Counted from the first letter of the stretch, positions 1 to 10,802 are shown. The stretch: 30,562 nt of DNA from Trichomonas tenax (GCA_023091735.1 JALKBU010000619.1:1-30562); one strand, 5' to 3'. Numbers and translations are program-made. The notes: a model not told the origin generated them from the sequence alone.

Positions 1-91
1 TATTATTTTTAAAAGTGACTAGATTCTATATAGTCATTAGTTTTAAAATCAATAATAACGTTAATTTTGTAAGAAATGAAAATTTTAATCA

Positions 92-822
92 CTACATGGG
101 GGATTCGAGTTTGTACCACTGACTCTGACAAGGTCTGATGTAAGTAGTGATCACACTCATCCAACATTTCGCAGAGATGCGGTGCAGTTGCAAAATCTGC
201 AAAATGTTTATTACTAACTTTTGTGAATAAATTTGTTTGTATTCATCTTTTAACACGTAACACCAAACCCTTTTCGAATCAATTGTTAAACGTTGGCGAT
301 TGCATTTATCTTTAATTTGAAGTTGAAAATTCTTGTCTCTCATCTCTTTTGGCTTTGAAAATAAAGCGTCTGAACAAGGAATGCCTTTTTTAAATCATCG
401 TAATGTTCGCAAATCCAAAGATCCAAAGGTGTTCTTGATGCTTCAATCAAATCTTGTTCGGCTTCAGTCATCGGAATATTGCGAGGATTAAATTCACTGA
501 GTTCTTGCTACATGAAGTATGTAATCAGGTTTTCATAAAATTCATTCGTAAATGATGAGAACATTTTAGTCCAAAAAGCATGATTACCCTTGTACTTGCC
601 ATTGCATGAAAGAACAACATAACTTCCGTCGCCGTTTTCAACTTTGACAGGGTAAGAGTTGTTTGACACGAAAATTAAGTTTGCGACGTTTTCAGCTGTA
701 CGTCTCGGTTGATACTTTTCGTTAATGCGAATTGTTTTATCGGTAATTATTGATTTCAAAGAGTCGAAGTTAGCCAATCTTTCTTCACCAATATTTTTTA
801 ATTCGTTCAAAACAATAAACAT
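92..822 (-). pseudogene. Truncated mobile-element primase/helicase-like protein remnant
   Basis: The minus strand from 822 down to about 92 reads as the C-terminal part of a D5/NrS-1-like (DUF5906-type) helicase found in large DNA transposons and viruses. Supporting text is the run FIVLNELKNIGEER, then KSIITDKTIRINEKYQPR and LIFVSNNSYPVKV, which fit the strand after Walker B and the sensor-1 Asn region of superfamily 3 helicases. An in-frame TAG follows FYENLITYFM at about 508; the same frame then continues coherently (FNPRNIPMTEAEQDLIEA) to a TGA near 347, and the text resumes in another frame (KRVWCYVLKDEYKQIY). The ATP-binding half is missing: upstream of 822 the sequence turns abruptly into AT-rich non-coding DNA. 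It is therefore a dead, 5'-truncated copy. The family assignment is inference from motif style; that it is a broken coding region is clear. Confidence 0.6.
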
Positions 823-1329
823 TTTATGTAAGAATAAAAATAAATAATAAAAAAATTAGCTTAGTTTTTCCCCCACTATATATTAGTTATTGTCCCCACT
901 ATATATAGTTACAAAAAACGACATACACCCCCCATACATATACTACTAATATCCGAAACGGCCAGATGTAAATAATTGTAGTTCAATAAGCTCACAACAG
1001 TACAAGTTATCATTGTGAGTATTAAAAACAACGAGATACTATAATATATCTCGAGATTCAATTCGAATCTCAAGTTGTAACAGTTTTCTTGTAATCACAT
1101 TTAGACATATTTACTTACTAATGGGATCTAGCAATATACTTAAACCATTAGCAAATCCTATGTGCCAATATTTTTTTGAAATTATTGAAAAATTATGTAT
1201 ATGTTTTTGGAGATGTATATCAATATTTTTATATAAGAAGCTTATCCTATCATTATGAAGCATAAACAACTTTGTCGTTTTTTAATATCAAATTAAACTT
1301 TATTTTCTTGGCATTTTATACAACTTTGC
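823..1329. other. Non-coding AT-rich interval
   Basis: No supported gene. Besides the CCCCACTATATAT pair it contains two adjacent small inverted repeats (CGAGATA at 1032-1038 with TATCTCG at 1047-1053; GAGATTC at 1053-1059 with GAATCTC at 1065-1071) enclosed by ACAAC at 1028-1032 and GTTGT at 1074-1078. Confidence 0.5.
871..906. repeat. Two direct copies of CCCCACTATATAT
   Basis: The 13-mer CCCCACTATATAT occurs at 871-883 and again at 894-906, a start-to-start spacing of 23 bp. It lies 50 to 85 bp beyond the truncated 5' end of the helicase remnant, in otherwise AT-rich DNA. It could be a terminal repeat of the lost element or a promoter duplication; the sequence alone does not decide. Confidence 0.5.
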
Positions 1330-1530
1330 TTACCCAATAACTATTAGATGTATTGAATAGTAATATGATGCGGAATAATTAAATCCAATAACTTGCTGTA
1401 AGAACTTTACTGAATGAAGTTTCGGTGGTAAAATAAGGTTAAGAGTTTTCGTACCTTTTTGAATTTCATATTCATTGATATAATCCCATGAAAATAATAC
1501 TGCATTGTTCAGAATAATCTCTTCTATCAT
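1330..1530 (-). CDS. Short hypothetical ORF, possibly a gene fragment
   Basis: An open frame of 66 codons (starting MIEEIILNNAVLFSWDYINEY) with a balanced composition, including KGTKTLNLILPPKLHSVKF. This looks more like real protein than random AT-rich translation. No family is recognised. The Leu/Pro-rich stretch faintly recalls leucine-rich surface-protein repeats but has too few repeats to claim that. It could be a remnant of a longer gene, since neighbouring sequence on this side of the window is mostly broken genes. Confidence 0.25.
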   Translation of the reverse strand: MIEEIILNNAVLFSWDYINEYEIQKGTKTLNLILPPKLHSVKFLQQVIGFNYSASYYYSIHLIVIG

Positions 1531-1675
1531 TGTGTTAACTATTTACTGTTCTATTTCAGCTCAAACTTCATTAAAAGAAAATTCAATATTTGATTTGTTA
1601 TTGTTTAAATTGCATAAATAGAGTAAAAATGGAACGGTTTGTTATCGATCGAATAAACATATAAATTTAGAATAA

Positions 1676-3295
1676 TTATTGAACTTTTGCAAGAATATCA
1701 TCCAAAATGAGTAATTGACGAGTCAAAACGATGACTTGTGGATCATATTTAGCAGGGATTGGATTGTTGATGTATGGACCTTCATTTTCTTCAAGGATTA
1801 GCTCATTCAAGTCGATCAATCCATCAATGCCGATTTCGCGCTCCAAGAATGCTCTGATTACTTCTGCTCTGTAGAAAAGAGACTCGTTGCCTTGGCAGCT
1901 TAGAATTTCAGTGACAGTGCTCTTCCTCTTGATTAGCGAAGGCTGCTTTGGCTCACTGAAGCTGTCATCATCATTAGAGTTCGCTTTGATGTTTAAAGCT
2001 TCCTTCATTACATCGTTCTTTCTTTTCTCTTTTTCGGGGTTAAATCTTCTCGGTGATTCTTCAAGTTGCTTCAAATCGCTAAGTTGGGACATGATTCTCA
2101 TCTTGTTGGCCTTAGCTTCATCGTGGTTCATCTCCCAGATCCTCCTTCTCTCTGCCGCATCATCTGTGAGCAATTTGTCGCGGGATTTCATTGGAGATTG
2201 CTGCCTTGGAGGAATTGGATCATCCTGAGGAAGGAATGGATTTGGAGAGTTATAAAGTTCATCGTGAATCTGCTTGCGATTGAGTTCGTGCTCCTTTCGG
2301 TTGTACTAATGGTCCATCTGAACATCGATCGCTGCATCTGGCTCGAAATACGTCGGTGTTGGAACAGGAGAGATTTTCTTTTGCTCAGAAACGTGATACT
2401 TCTTAACCGGGTCGGGAAACACTAAAGGAGGCTTCTTCTCGACCCTGTTGTGGTTCTGGCTCGTTGGGCGCTCCTTGTGTGGAGAAATCGGTGTTCCAGA
2501 GACTTTTTCAGCAATCCAATTCTTGATAATCGGACGAGAAAGAATATATCGAAGGACGCGCTTTTGGATCTTTCGTCAAACAGTCGGAAAACAATTGCCA
2601 TAAGTCGTTAGAATACATTAACAGAATTGGAGCGTATTTTCCGCAAATAATGTTCATCAACAAAGCATTCATGTTTTGTGAATTGAATGCGTGCTTGAGT
2701 GTGTACAATTCGTACAATATGCATCCAAGTGACCATATATCCGTCTTCGAGTTATACTGTTGTCCTTGACAAATCTCAGGAGAAAGATAATAAGGAGTTC
2801 CTATTTGTGTTTTACACACTTGTAAGGTAGAATCTAGAACCTAGGAAATACCAAAGTCACCCAACTTGATATCACCGGATTTCTTCAAGAAAAAGTTTTG
2901 ACATTTCAAATCTCGATGTAGGATCTTTCTATCGTGAATGTGCTTGATTGCAAGTGACAATTGTATGAAGTTGTGCAAGATTTCGTCCTCAGTAAAGTGT
3001 TTTCCGTGTTGCATTTGTATTTTTTGTGCCAAATCTCCGCCATCAGCGTATTCCATGACGATGTAGAGGTTCCCACGCTCGTGGAAGCTCTCTACGTAGC
3101 TAACGACGTAAGGATGCTGAAGAAATTTCAACACTGTGACCTCTTTTAGCGTATCTTGTCTTTCTTGCTTAGTAACTCCGTAAAGACGGTCTCTTTGATA
3201 ACATAGCGCTTGTCGTTCTCGCAGGACTGGACGAGGATCGCTTTGCTGTAGCTGCCTTCACCCAGCTCTTTGATCTGTTTGTACTTTTCCATCAT
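1676..3295 (-). pseudogene. Nek-like serine/threonine protein kinase pseudogene
   Basis: Read on the minus strand from ATG at 3295 this is a NIMA-related kinase. It has a glycine loop (GEGSYSKA), the VIK lysine, LKEVTVLKFLQHPYVVSY for helix C, the catalytic loop HRDLKCQN, DFGIS, and GTPYYLSPE closing the activation segment. After the kinase domain (to about 2550) comes a charged tail ending at 1676, as in many Nek proteins; the total would be roughly 540 residues. At least four lesions break it: a frameshift just after the VIK lysine (about 3195), a TAG directly after DFGIS (2841-2843, where the family has Lys), a frameshift after KARPS (about 2545), and a TAG in the tail (about 2310). Between lesions the protein text is well preserved, so inactivation is fairly recent. 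Sequencing error could explain one or two lesions, not four. Confidence 0.88.
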
Positions 3296-4247
3296 TTTAT
3301 CACTTCAAAGATTTTTTGCCAATTTTTTCAATCAATTTATCGTTCTCATTCTAATTTTGCTATATTTATATTCTACATCTGATTTCAATGCTTGTTTTAT
3401 AAAAATTTTGATACGTTTAATGTTCTATCGAATTTTTTTGACATTGGATGAAATTGATGTTATATTCTTAACGTATATCTTCTATACTATATGTTTTCAA
3501 TGTCCATTAGGTTCAATTGGCATTTTTTGTGACAAAAATTGGAACATTTCAATTTCTAATTTGAAAATATAAAGATAATCACTGCATCCATGATCTATTA
3601 ATGCTTATTTAGTTATATGAGAAGTTGCGCAACTATATCTCTAAAATTTTTTAAAAAACACAATTTTATTGAAATTTGTTTTCATTGACTTGTTTCTCTC
3701 ATATAAAATTCAGTTTGCTTGGCAAATTTATATCATTTTGTTCTAAAGTCATCAGCATGTATTAATTGCATTCTTATGAGCAAAAGAAAATAAACGAGAA
3801 AAGACTTGCGCTGAATCGAAATCAAAATGAACCTAATAGAGAATAGTCTATATTATGAGCAACAATGTTCTTTATGTTTTATCTTCATAGCACTTAGTAA
3901 TGAATGAAATCGATATTGAATAAGATTATTTATTATATTTCAATCCCTTTGTAATGCAGTGCTCTAATTTCATAACTGTAATTGACTAAATCTTAAAATA
4001 TCATTCGTTCTGCATCATGTATCATGAAATAAAATTGATATCATTTTGATTTCTCTATTACTGAATGAAAAACATCGGGAAAATATTTCTGTGTCATCTG
4101 TTGGTGTAATTTCAAGTATTGGGTGTTAAAAATTGAATAATATTCAGCAATTATTAAAATAATATTCAATAAACTGCTTAGAAATGAATAAAACTATTAT
4201 AAAATGCTATAAAATGAGCAATGAGATACAATATAAGAGAAAATATT
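3296..4247. other. Intergenic interval, nothing recognised
   Basis: AT-rich DNA between the kinase pseudogene and a small minus-strand gene. Open frames in it have AT-driven composition (Phe, Ile, Leu, Asn) and no motif. No RNA gene or clear repeat was seen. Confidence 0.5.
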
Positions 4248-4484
4248 TCATCTTCGACCCCTTGGTTTAATAATCGGCTGAAGTTGCTTAAGAGGAGGCT
4301 TTGGTTCCTTAGGTTTGTGTTTTTCTCTGTTATTTGCCATTGCTGCCTGTTCTTTCACCATCTCATTCGCCAACTTTCTTCTATCGATCTGCATATTCAA
4401 GTTCTGGACCTGTTTCTCAAAGTGAGCATCCATCGTCGCTATGAGATTTCTCTGTCTCGATATTTGCTCATCTAAAGATTCCAT
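4248..4484 (-). CDS. Small charged coiled-coil protein, hypothetical
   Basis: A 78-residue frame starting MESLDEQISRQRNLIAT. The first ~55 residues are strongly helical and heptad-like (alternating hydrophobics with Glu/Arg/Lys/Gln), predicting a coiled coil. The last ~22 are basic and proline-rich (KPKEPKPPLKQLQPIIKPRG) ending GRR. Its composition is far from the AT-driven shadows around it, which supports a real gene. There are no cysteines and no membrane segment. No family is recognised. A small cytoskeletal or nucleic-acid-associated protein would fit, but that is a guess. The upstream sequence shows no clear initiator element. Confidence 0.5.
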   Translation of the reverse strand: MESLDEQISRQRNLIATMDAHFEKQVQNLNMQIDRRKLANEMVKEQAAMANNREKHKPKEPKPPLKQLQPIIKPRGRR

Positions 4485-5609
4485 TTACGATTATAATTAA
4501 TGGCACTTTTATAATATTTTCAATATCAAAAACTCAAACTTTGAGTATGAACCCACTACATGTTACACATTATGTTTTATCATAAATTTTTCATTAATAT
4601 AATTGAAGCACATAAAAATGTAGTTTATGTGCGTTATCATTTATTAAAATAAATTTTATGTGTAATTTTTGTATTTTCTGAGGTTTTTATATTATTTACA
4701 GATTTTAAGTCAGCCGTTATGATTCATTTTATGCATAGTATATATATGTCACATTAACTCAGATTACGAAATTTTTCTTTGTGTAAGACCAAAACGTAGA
4801 CATAATTCAATTTTTGAATGTGTATAAGGTTATGTTGCACACTAAAAAATGCGAAGATAGCTGCACACTATTCAATTTTGCCCTTAAAAGGGATAATCCA
4901 GGAATCATGCCCTTTATCACCCCTATTTTTAAGCATAAATCCCAATGATCGGGCCTTCATTCCAAACTCTCACAAGGCTCGAAAACTAAGCTAACCCATG
5001 AACGAATTAGGTCTGGCAGCCAAATCTCCGGCACCTGTCCCACGATTTCCAACTTAATAATATTTGGTAATTTTAATCAATTTTTCCCAGTCACTTAATG
5101 CTGAAGGATGTATCACATCCGTTCTCATCGTACATTTCCTCTTGCTTCATATTTTATTCGACTTTTTTTTATTTTCATCATTAAGCATTATTCGCATTTG
5201 CACAGTAAATCTACTAATGTTATGACTTGCATCGTAATTACATGATAACCCATGAAAATATATTGATAAATTTACGGAAAATTCGATTTTTAATTTTTTC
5301 TCAAGGTATCAAACAATCAACGTTCTTAAAAATCGATATGCCTTATGATTAAGGCATAAACATTATACTCAGAGCTCTTTTTTTAATTGATAAATTACAA
5401 ATTTCCTATTTGGAACCTAGATAATTGATTATATTAAGACTTTAATTGCCTGCTCTAGGTATTCATCAGCACACACAATTCCTTACAGAATTTTTAAAGA
5501 TCGATTTAATATCGGTGATAAAGATTAACCAAATTGAAGTTTTTAGGTGGGGTTGTAGACATGAATACCACATTGATGATATAGCTTCATTTTGGCTATA
5601 GAATTTATT

Positions 5610-5640
5610 TATTTAGGGGCAGGGTTACTCCCCCTAAATA
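5610..5640. repeat. Perfect 10-bp stem hairpin
   Basis: TATTTAGGGG at 5610-5619 pairs exactly with CCCCTAAATA at 5631-5640 around an 11-nt loop. The G-run is unusual for this AT-rich stretch. No gene lies within 1 kb, so a terminator role has no support. Confidence 0.6.
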
Positions 5641-6125
5641 TTTTTTTGGTGCAAATACTATGTGTATTACAGGCGTGAATTTTCATAGAAGTCGACATGC
5701 GTATTTAGCATTAATGTGCCAATTTAGTTTTTAGAAATATCATCAATGATTCATTTTATCCAGATAATATTGTTCTTTTCAAGTGAAGGATCGCAACCAC
5801 ATCAGGACACACTAGTATAGACTGAATAGCACATTCTAATATACTATTGTTGCATGCTAATTCTGAGATCTTTCATTTCTATGATATACATTGAAGTGCA
5901 AGTCTCTAAAGCAATACTGCCATTCATTATTAATGCAATATTCGATATTATTGGTATTCATGAAAACAAAAAAAAACTTTTTTGAAATTTCAATCTTATT
6001 TTTTATTGATAATCTGCATTAATTCCAAGTTTTTCCGATATCAAACTGTTAGACAATACTATATTCAACTAACGAATTGGCACAAAACAATGTCACGGAT
6101 CACTCCAAAAAAACGTATTTCTGCC

Positions 6126-6169
6126 CCTGTTGCATCTATAATGAGCCGGCTCATTATAGATGCAACAGG
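6126..6169. repeat. Perfect 44-bp palindrome with no spacer
   Basis: The left arm 6126-6147 and right arm 6148-6169 are exact reverse complements (22 bp each), centred on GCCGGC. The arm begins CCTGTTGCATC and reaches AATGAGCC at the centre. The palindrome ends sharply: bases 6125 and 6170 do not pair. It is in non-coding DNA. Confidence 0.9.
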
Positions 6170-7989
6170 AAGAAAATGTGCTGCACTTTGTTAAGATTCG
6201 TATTAATATTACTGAATTAAGATAGAAGTGTATTGACTCCATTTTTTGGAATTTAGCGACCAAAATTGGTGAATTTAGAATATCATGCATATGTGCGATA
6301 TATACAGATGCTTTTAGTTACCCGACTAAACGGTTAGAGGCACTTTTTGTATCAATTTTTTGACACTTATCGTCTGTATTTGACTGAAATGGTATTAGCA
6401 ATGATATAATAAATTTTTAAAATTAAAATAATTTGTAAAGTTTGGATTTATTTTGAATTTTGCTTTCTATTTTTGGTTATATTCTTGGTCAATCAAGCTT
6501 AAGCTATTCAAGTGCACTCACAGCCGGACAGAACTGTCTTCTAATAATACATTTTTAACTCATAATAGAAAATAAGAAAATATCTATATTTTTAAATATC
6601 ATTTTATATAGTACTGACACATCACTGAATGGAATACAATGATATGTATATACCATCCGCTGTCTTTTTGTTGATTTAATTTGTAATTTGTTGCTAAAAT
6701 GTAAATAGTGGATCAACATAAGCGACAATAGTAATATCCAACCGGATAGTGTGTATTCCTATCGTCACTAAAGCATATTGATCATACTGGCAATGTTGCC
6801 TGTGGACACTCGAAGTCAATACACCTCGATTAAGATCTAAGTCCTTTTGTGTTTGTTTTTTTAAAAGAAGTGAACTATGATGTAAGAGATGACATGTATG
6901 AGGTGTTATGAGAATAATTATCCTGTTATTTAAAGTAAATATTTTGCTATTTATTGATTGATTAAATTCATAAGCTCATTTTATGCAGGATTAGTTGCAA
7001 AGACAATATATTGCATTTCATTGAATAAAATGCTTTAAAACTTGTAAATCGACATTTTGAAATTAGAAGTTTATACAATAATGAATAATTGTATATGAAA
7101 TTATAACTACGTGTTACTCATTTATAAATTTGGAAAGCTTTGATCTGTCTTATTTCGGATTCTTGACGAAATTGAATTTCGATATCAACGTTAAAAGCTT
7201 TTGATCGAGGTTTTAGTATGATAGCATTGATGAAAAAAGCTTGTGTGTTATATTCTCAATGCTTCTCGTGTTAAAAAGCACCTTTCACTAAGAATATGAT
7301 TTGCATCTTTGTTAAAAAGGCGAATTGTGAATTGAAAAAGGAGTGTAAGCATCATCGTGCCTTTGCAAGCTTACACACTAAGTCTGGTAGCTTGAAAGTG
7401 GCCAGGGGCCAAAATAGAGAGTTGAAACTCCTCTGTTAGATTTCACTCAATTCGTTTTTTTTTATCTTAACTTTGTTATTGTGTTGTTGGCTGTGTCTAT
7501 CACTGCTGTAGCTCCTTAACATTTATCTATTTTGATGTTTTTGACATGAATCTGTTCCTCCAACAAACTGTATTATGAGAGAATCAATGTTGTTGAGTGA
7601 ATTAATATTTGAGTGATATTACTGTGAGAGAATTATCAGCGAAGTTTATATCTATATGTAGGTTTTGAAAGTGAAGTCATAGAATCTCTAATACAATCAA
7701 ATCATTGGATCTAATTTACTAGCTGTTGAGTCTAGCATAACGATATTCTATTTTCCTTATCCTAGAGTCTGTTTATGATGTTTTCATTGATCTCAAGAAC
7801 TTCAATCATCGATTTTTTGTTTATTTTTATCTTTGCTTTTCTTTGCTAATTACATCCATCTCTATTGTAGGCGTCGGGGATTTGTTATTAGCCTTTTGAT
7901 TAAATATGTTGAAACAACATGTGTTTTTCTGTTACAAAATTATGGAATGTCAAAGAGAAATAAAAATAGTTCTTTCGATTGTTGAGAAA

Positions 7990-9112
7990 GTCATCCTCAG
8001 CATAAAATGAAAGACTATTGATGTATGGTTCAGTTGATGGAATAATAATTTCTTTTGTGATTTCTCCATCAAAAGCAACAATTAAGTTGTGAAGAATGGT
8101 TGTATTTTGATCATCAAATTTAGGGAAAATTGCGCAACTTGTGCTACAAGCAACATTGAAAGTGAAATTATATTTCTCACAAGATTTGCTCCACTTGGAA
8201 AATGCGATTTTCGGTGGTATGGAAGTTTTACAACGACTTTGAATGAAAGAGAATCAATTGAAGCTTCATTGTAAAAAAGTTTAAATTTTACTGTGTATTC
8301 GCGAATTCAGAAAGTGGAAGATCAAATTCATCATAAAATTGTAGTAGAAAAGTCACATCAAATACTTTTCTATAACCTTTAGTACCACTAACATCCCTTT
8401 TGGCATACAGCCCATCGAAAATTGCAATTTCAAATGTGATGATGGAGTACATGATTTTTAAATTTCACTCATAAGAGAAAGTTCATATTTTCTATATTTT
8501 CCAATTCCCACAACATAAGAAAATGTTTTCATCGCAAATTTGCATCCTTACCATGGAAAGGAAATTTGACCACCATCTCCAACTCGAACATCTCTATGAC
8601 TATCATTCACCTATATACAACTATAATCTTGGTAATTTACTTCAGGTAAGAAACGGTAAGTGTCAACGTCTGTTACATAAGCTGAATCACGAAGAAGGAA
8701 TGTTACATTTCGTTCTCTGTAGTAATTAATAATGCCTGTAGTTGAGAAATTATGACCACAATAATCCCCATTAAAACCACCGTACTATCGAATTTAATAT
8801 CTATTTTGAATCCAAGGTCTATGTGTGAATAACTTGCATATATTCTGAATTATCGAAATTCCTTGATGAAGTTGATATTCTACACCAACCATATATCATA
8901 AATTCTGATGAATCAACATCAATTATATTTCCATCCACTCTTAATTTAATCTTTACCGAATCTTGTAAATTTGTAATGTTGAAATCTCTGTGTCGAATGC
9001 TATAAGGAAACCTCGGTATTCTCTCAAAAATCCAGCCGCTTTTTGGCCTCGCATGGCAAAGAAATAAAAATAACATTATTAAACTGGATTTCAAAAGTCG
9101 GGAGTGTCTCAA
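7990..9112 (-). pseudogene. Decayed gene for a secreted or surface protein
   Basis: The minus strand from 9112 opens with a classic signal peptide (MRHSRLLKSSLIMLFLFLCHA) followed by GWIFERIPRFPYSIRHRDFN and SSEFMIYGWCRISTSSRNFD. The frame stops at 8819. Coherent extracellular-looking text then continues in other frames: GDYCGHNFSTTGIINYY with RNVTFLLRDSAYVTDVDTYR (about 8660-8770), HRDVRVGDGGQISFPW (about 8560-8600), and weaker pieces to about 7990. Stops (TAG after the YQDYSCI text, TAA after FPW) and frameshifts separate them. The leader, N-glycosylation sites and aromatic beta-strand-like text suggest a surface or secreted protein. No named family is recognised. The lower boundary is approximate. 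Confidence 0.5.
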
Positions 9113-9566
9113 TTTTTATTCATAATAAGCTCCAAAAAAAGAAGCTCGCAAAATACATAAGATGCAATGCTCCCACACTATACATTACACAATAGATCGA
9201 TCAAATATCTAAAATGTGGCTTTCAACTGTGAGAAACTTGTTAATCGAATCATCAAAGTTGGGAAGTAGGTTCTGCCAAAATTAGAGAGAAACTCATAGA
9301 ATTTTTCTATGAGGTCTGTCAAAAAAGTTTGCTCCCAAGTTGTGCAATGCAGTTTACAAATGTTTACATTTTATTTTGTTCCAAGAAAATCTTATTATAC
9401 TCCAAAATAAAAACAATTACATTAAAATCACTTTTCGAAGAAATTTTTTTATTGTAAAGATGTCAAAATAAAAATATTTGACAAATTACACGACAGATTG
9501 GTAAATTATTGATTACGTGACAAAAATATTAAACCCTTAAAATGAAGAATATCTTTGGCATATGAA
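9113..9566. other. Intergenic interval, nothing recognised
   Basis: AT-rich DNA between the secreted-protein remnant and the foldback element. Only a few weak TTACGTGACA-like and TTTGACAAA strings are seen (for example near 9514), resembling motifs inside the neighbouring element. Confidence 0.4.
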
Positions 9567-10223
9567 GTATTTGCGAAATAGTGTCACGTACTGAAAGTTG
9601 TCACGAAAAAGCGATATAAAAAGTGATATTATCTGACACGTAAAGTCGTCAGAATCTCCGGTTTTATTTGTCGAAATATTAATATTTTTGACATGTAAAG
9701 TCCTATAATCATTCAAATTATGTATTAGTTTTTATTTCAAAATCTCGTCTGACGGGAAGAACTGGGGACTACATTGGCACAGGTACCACGCATGTTAGTA
9801 CCTAAACTCACAGATCTTCCTTTCATACGCCATCATTAAGAAATCAAAGATTTCCACTTCAGAATGCCTCAGAAGAGCAAAATTAAATGCTTGATTGGGA
9901 CAGGTAGCCAAGGTGCTAGCAATCCAGCCCACAATTCTTCCTTTCAGAAGCATTCTGTAGAGTAAATCTCTGATGATTTCGAAAGTCGAGTCTGAAAGGA
10001 AGAACTGTGGACTGGATTACTAAGATTTGGGCATTTGTGCCAATGAAGCACTTAATTTTTCTTTTCAAAGTAAATTTAAACAAATATAGGATATCATTCT
10101 TTCAATAATCATTTATAATCACATGCCACGTAAATATTTATTTGTCAAATATTCATGTTTACTTGTCAGATAATGTCACCTTTTCGTGATAATTTTCGGT
10201 ACGCAACAGTATTTGCGAAATAG
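9567..10223. mobile_element. Foldback/MITE-like element with 15-bp target-site duplication
   Basis: GTATTTGCGAAATAG is present at 9567-9581 and again at 10209-10223, flanking a 627-bp segment (9582-10208). The two ends are inverted repeats: the left starts TGTCACGTACTGAAAG, and the right read inward starts TGTTGCGTACCGAAAA. They agree at about 23 of the first 28 positions, and similarity continues through a TCTGACACGTAAA / TCTGACAAGTAAA block. Inside, a ~65-bp module ending TTCTTCCTTTCAG recurs at about 9772-9825 and 9882-9945 in one orientation and at about 9752-9780 and 9991-10056 in the other. Almost the whole element can therefore fold back on itself. It has no open frame of note, so it is non-autonomous. 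The preceding A at both sites makes the repeat 15 or 16 bp depending on the boundary chosen. Confidence 0.8.
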
Positions 10224-10651
10224 CTTGATGATTAAAATTATAGGGGATGAATACACTCAATTTAGGAAATTTACGTGATTTTTGTAAAATTATCTTTTTT
10301 TTACGCTACAAATTCAATTGTCAGGCGATAATTTTACAGGTCAATTTTATTTTGCTCATATAATGGCAATCAATCTTGGGTTAAATTTTGAATGAAAAAG
10401 TTTAACCCGAGATTTTTATACATTTTCATGCATGTCATATAACAAATAGCAATATTATTTTCTATGATTAACAAAATTGAACCACAATCAAAATTAAAAT
10501 ATAGATAATCATTTATTACGTAAATATCCAAACATATTGTCCAGTAAAACCGGCTTTCCCTCAGAATTATATCGTTCTTAAAAATGATATTTGCAATGCC
10601 TACAGGAAGTGTGAAATAATGTGAAAACCATTAAAAAACAAAGAATAAAAA
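10224..10651. other. Intergenic interval upstream of the sensor gene
   Basis: AT-rich, no supported gene. A TTTACGTGATT string at 10270-10280 resembles the motif repeated in the adjacent element. Confidence 0.4.
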
Positions 10652-10661
10652 AATGGAGTTT

Positions 10662-10739
10662 GGGGAAGAGTGGATTCTCTTCCCCACTTCGTTTGAAAAG
10701 CACCTTCAGATCAGCGGGAAGGGCCCGCCGAACCAAGTG
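10662..10739 (+). ncRNA. Candidate structured RNA (two GC-rich hairpins)
   Basis: Stem 1 is GGGGAAGAG (10662-10670) with CTCTTCCCC (10677-10685), nine perfect pairs over a 6-nt loop. Immediately after, ACTTCGTTTG (10686-10695) pairs with CGAACCAAGT (10729-10738): nine of ten positions pair if one U-G wobble is allowed, with one C-C mismatch. Nested and stacked directly against that stem is GCGGG (10714-10718) with CCCGC (10724-10728) over a 5-nt loop. The wobble exists only in plus-strand RNA, favouring that orientation. GC content here is far above the flanks. The segment precedes the best start of the sensor gene, although the frame is open through it. It could be an independent small RNA (snoRNA/snRNA-like) or a 5' leader fold. 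No known RNA family is recognised. Confidence 0.4.
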
Positions 10740-10802
10740 TTGACAAACAACATTCATACGAACTTTATTGCAAAACGTAATTCCGTTAAAATTCACAGTT
10801 AC

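Larger units (their letters stand above)
4485..7989. other. Long gene-poor region
   Basis: About 3.5 kb without a supported gene. The only structured items are the hairpin at 5610-5640, the 44-bp palindrome at 6126-6169, and an 8-bp inverted repeat (GTGTAAGC near 7345 with GCTTACAC near 7370). A less AT-rich patch at about 4860-5060 has no intact reading frame and may be old mobile-element sequence. Confidence 0.5.

Noticed and set aside
2961..3572. Plus-strand frames across and beside the kinase
   Set aside because: Shadows of the minus-strand Nek pseudogene or AT-driven hydrophobic text.
5982..6290. Short frames on both strands over the palindrome
   Set aside because: Created by the palindrome itself; no protein-like composition.
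8089..8729. Two plus-strand frames of 61 and 68 codons
   Set aside because: They oppose fragments of the minus-strand secreted-protein pseudogene, which have clearer protein character.
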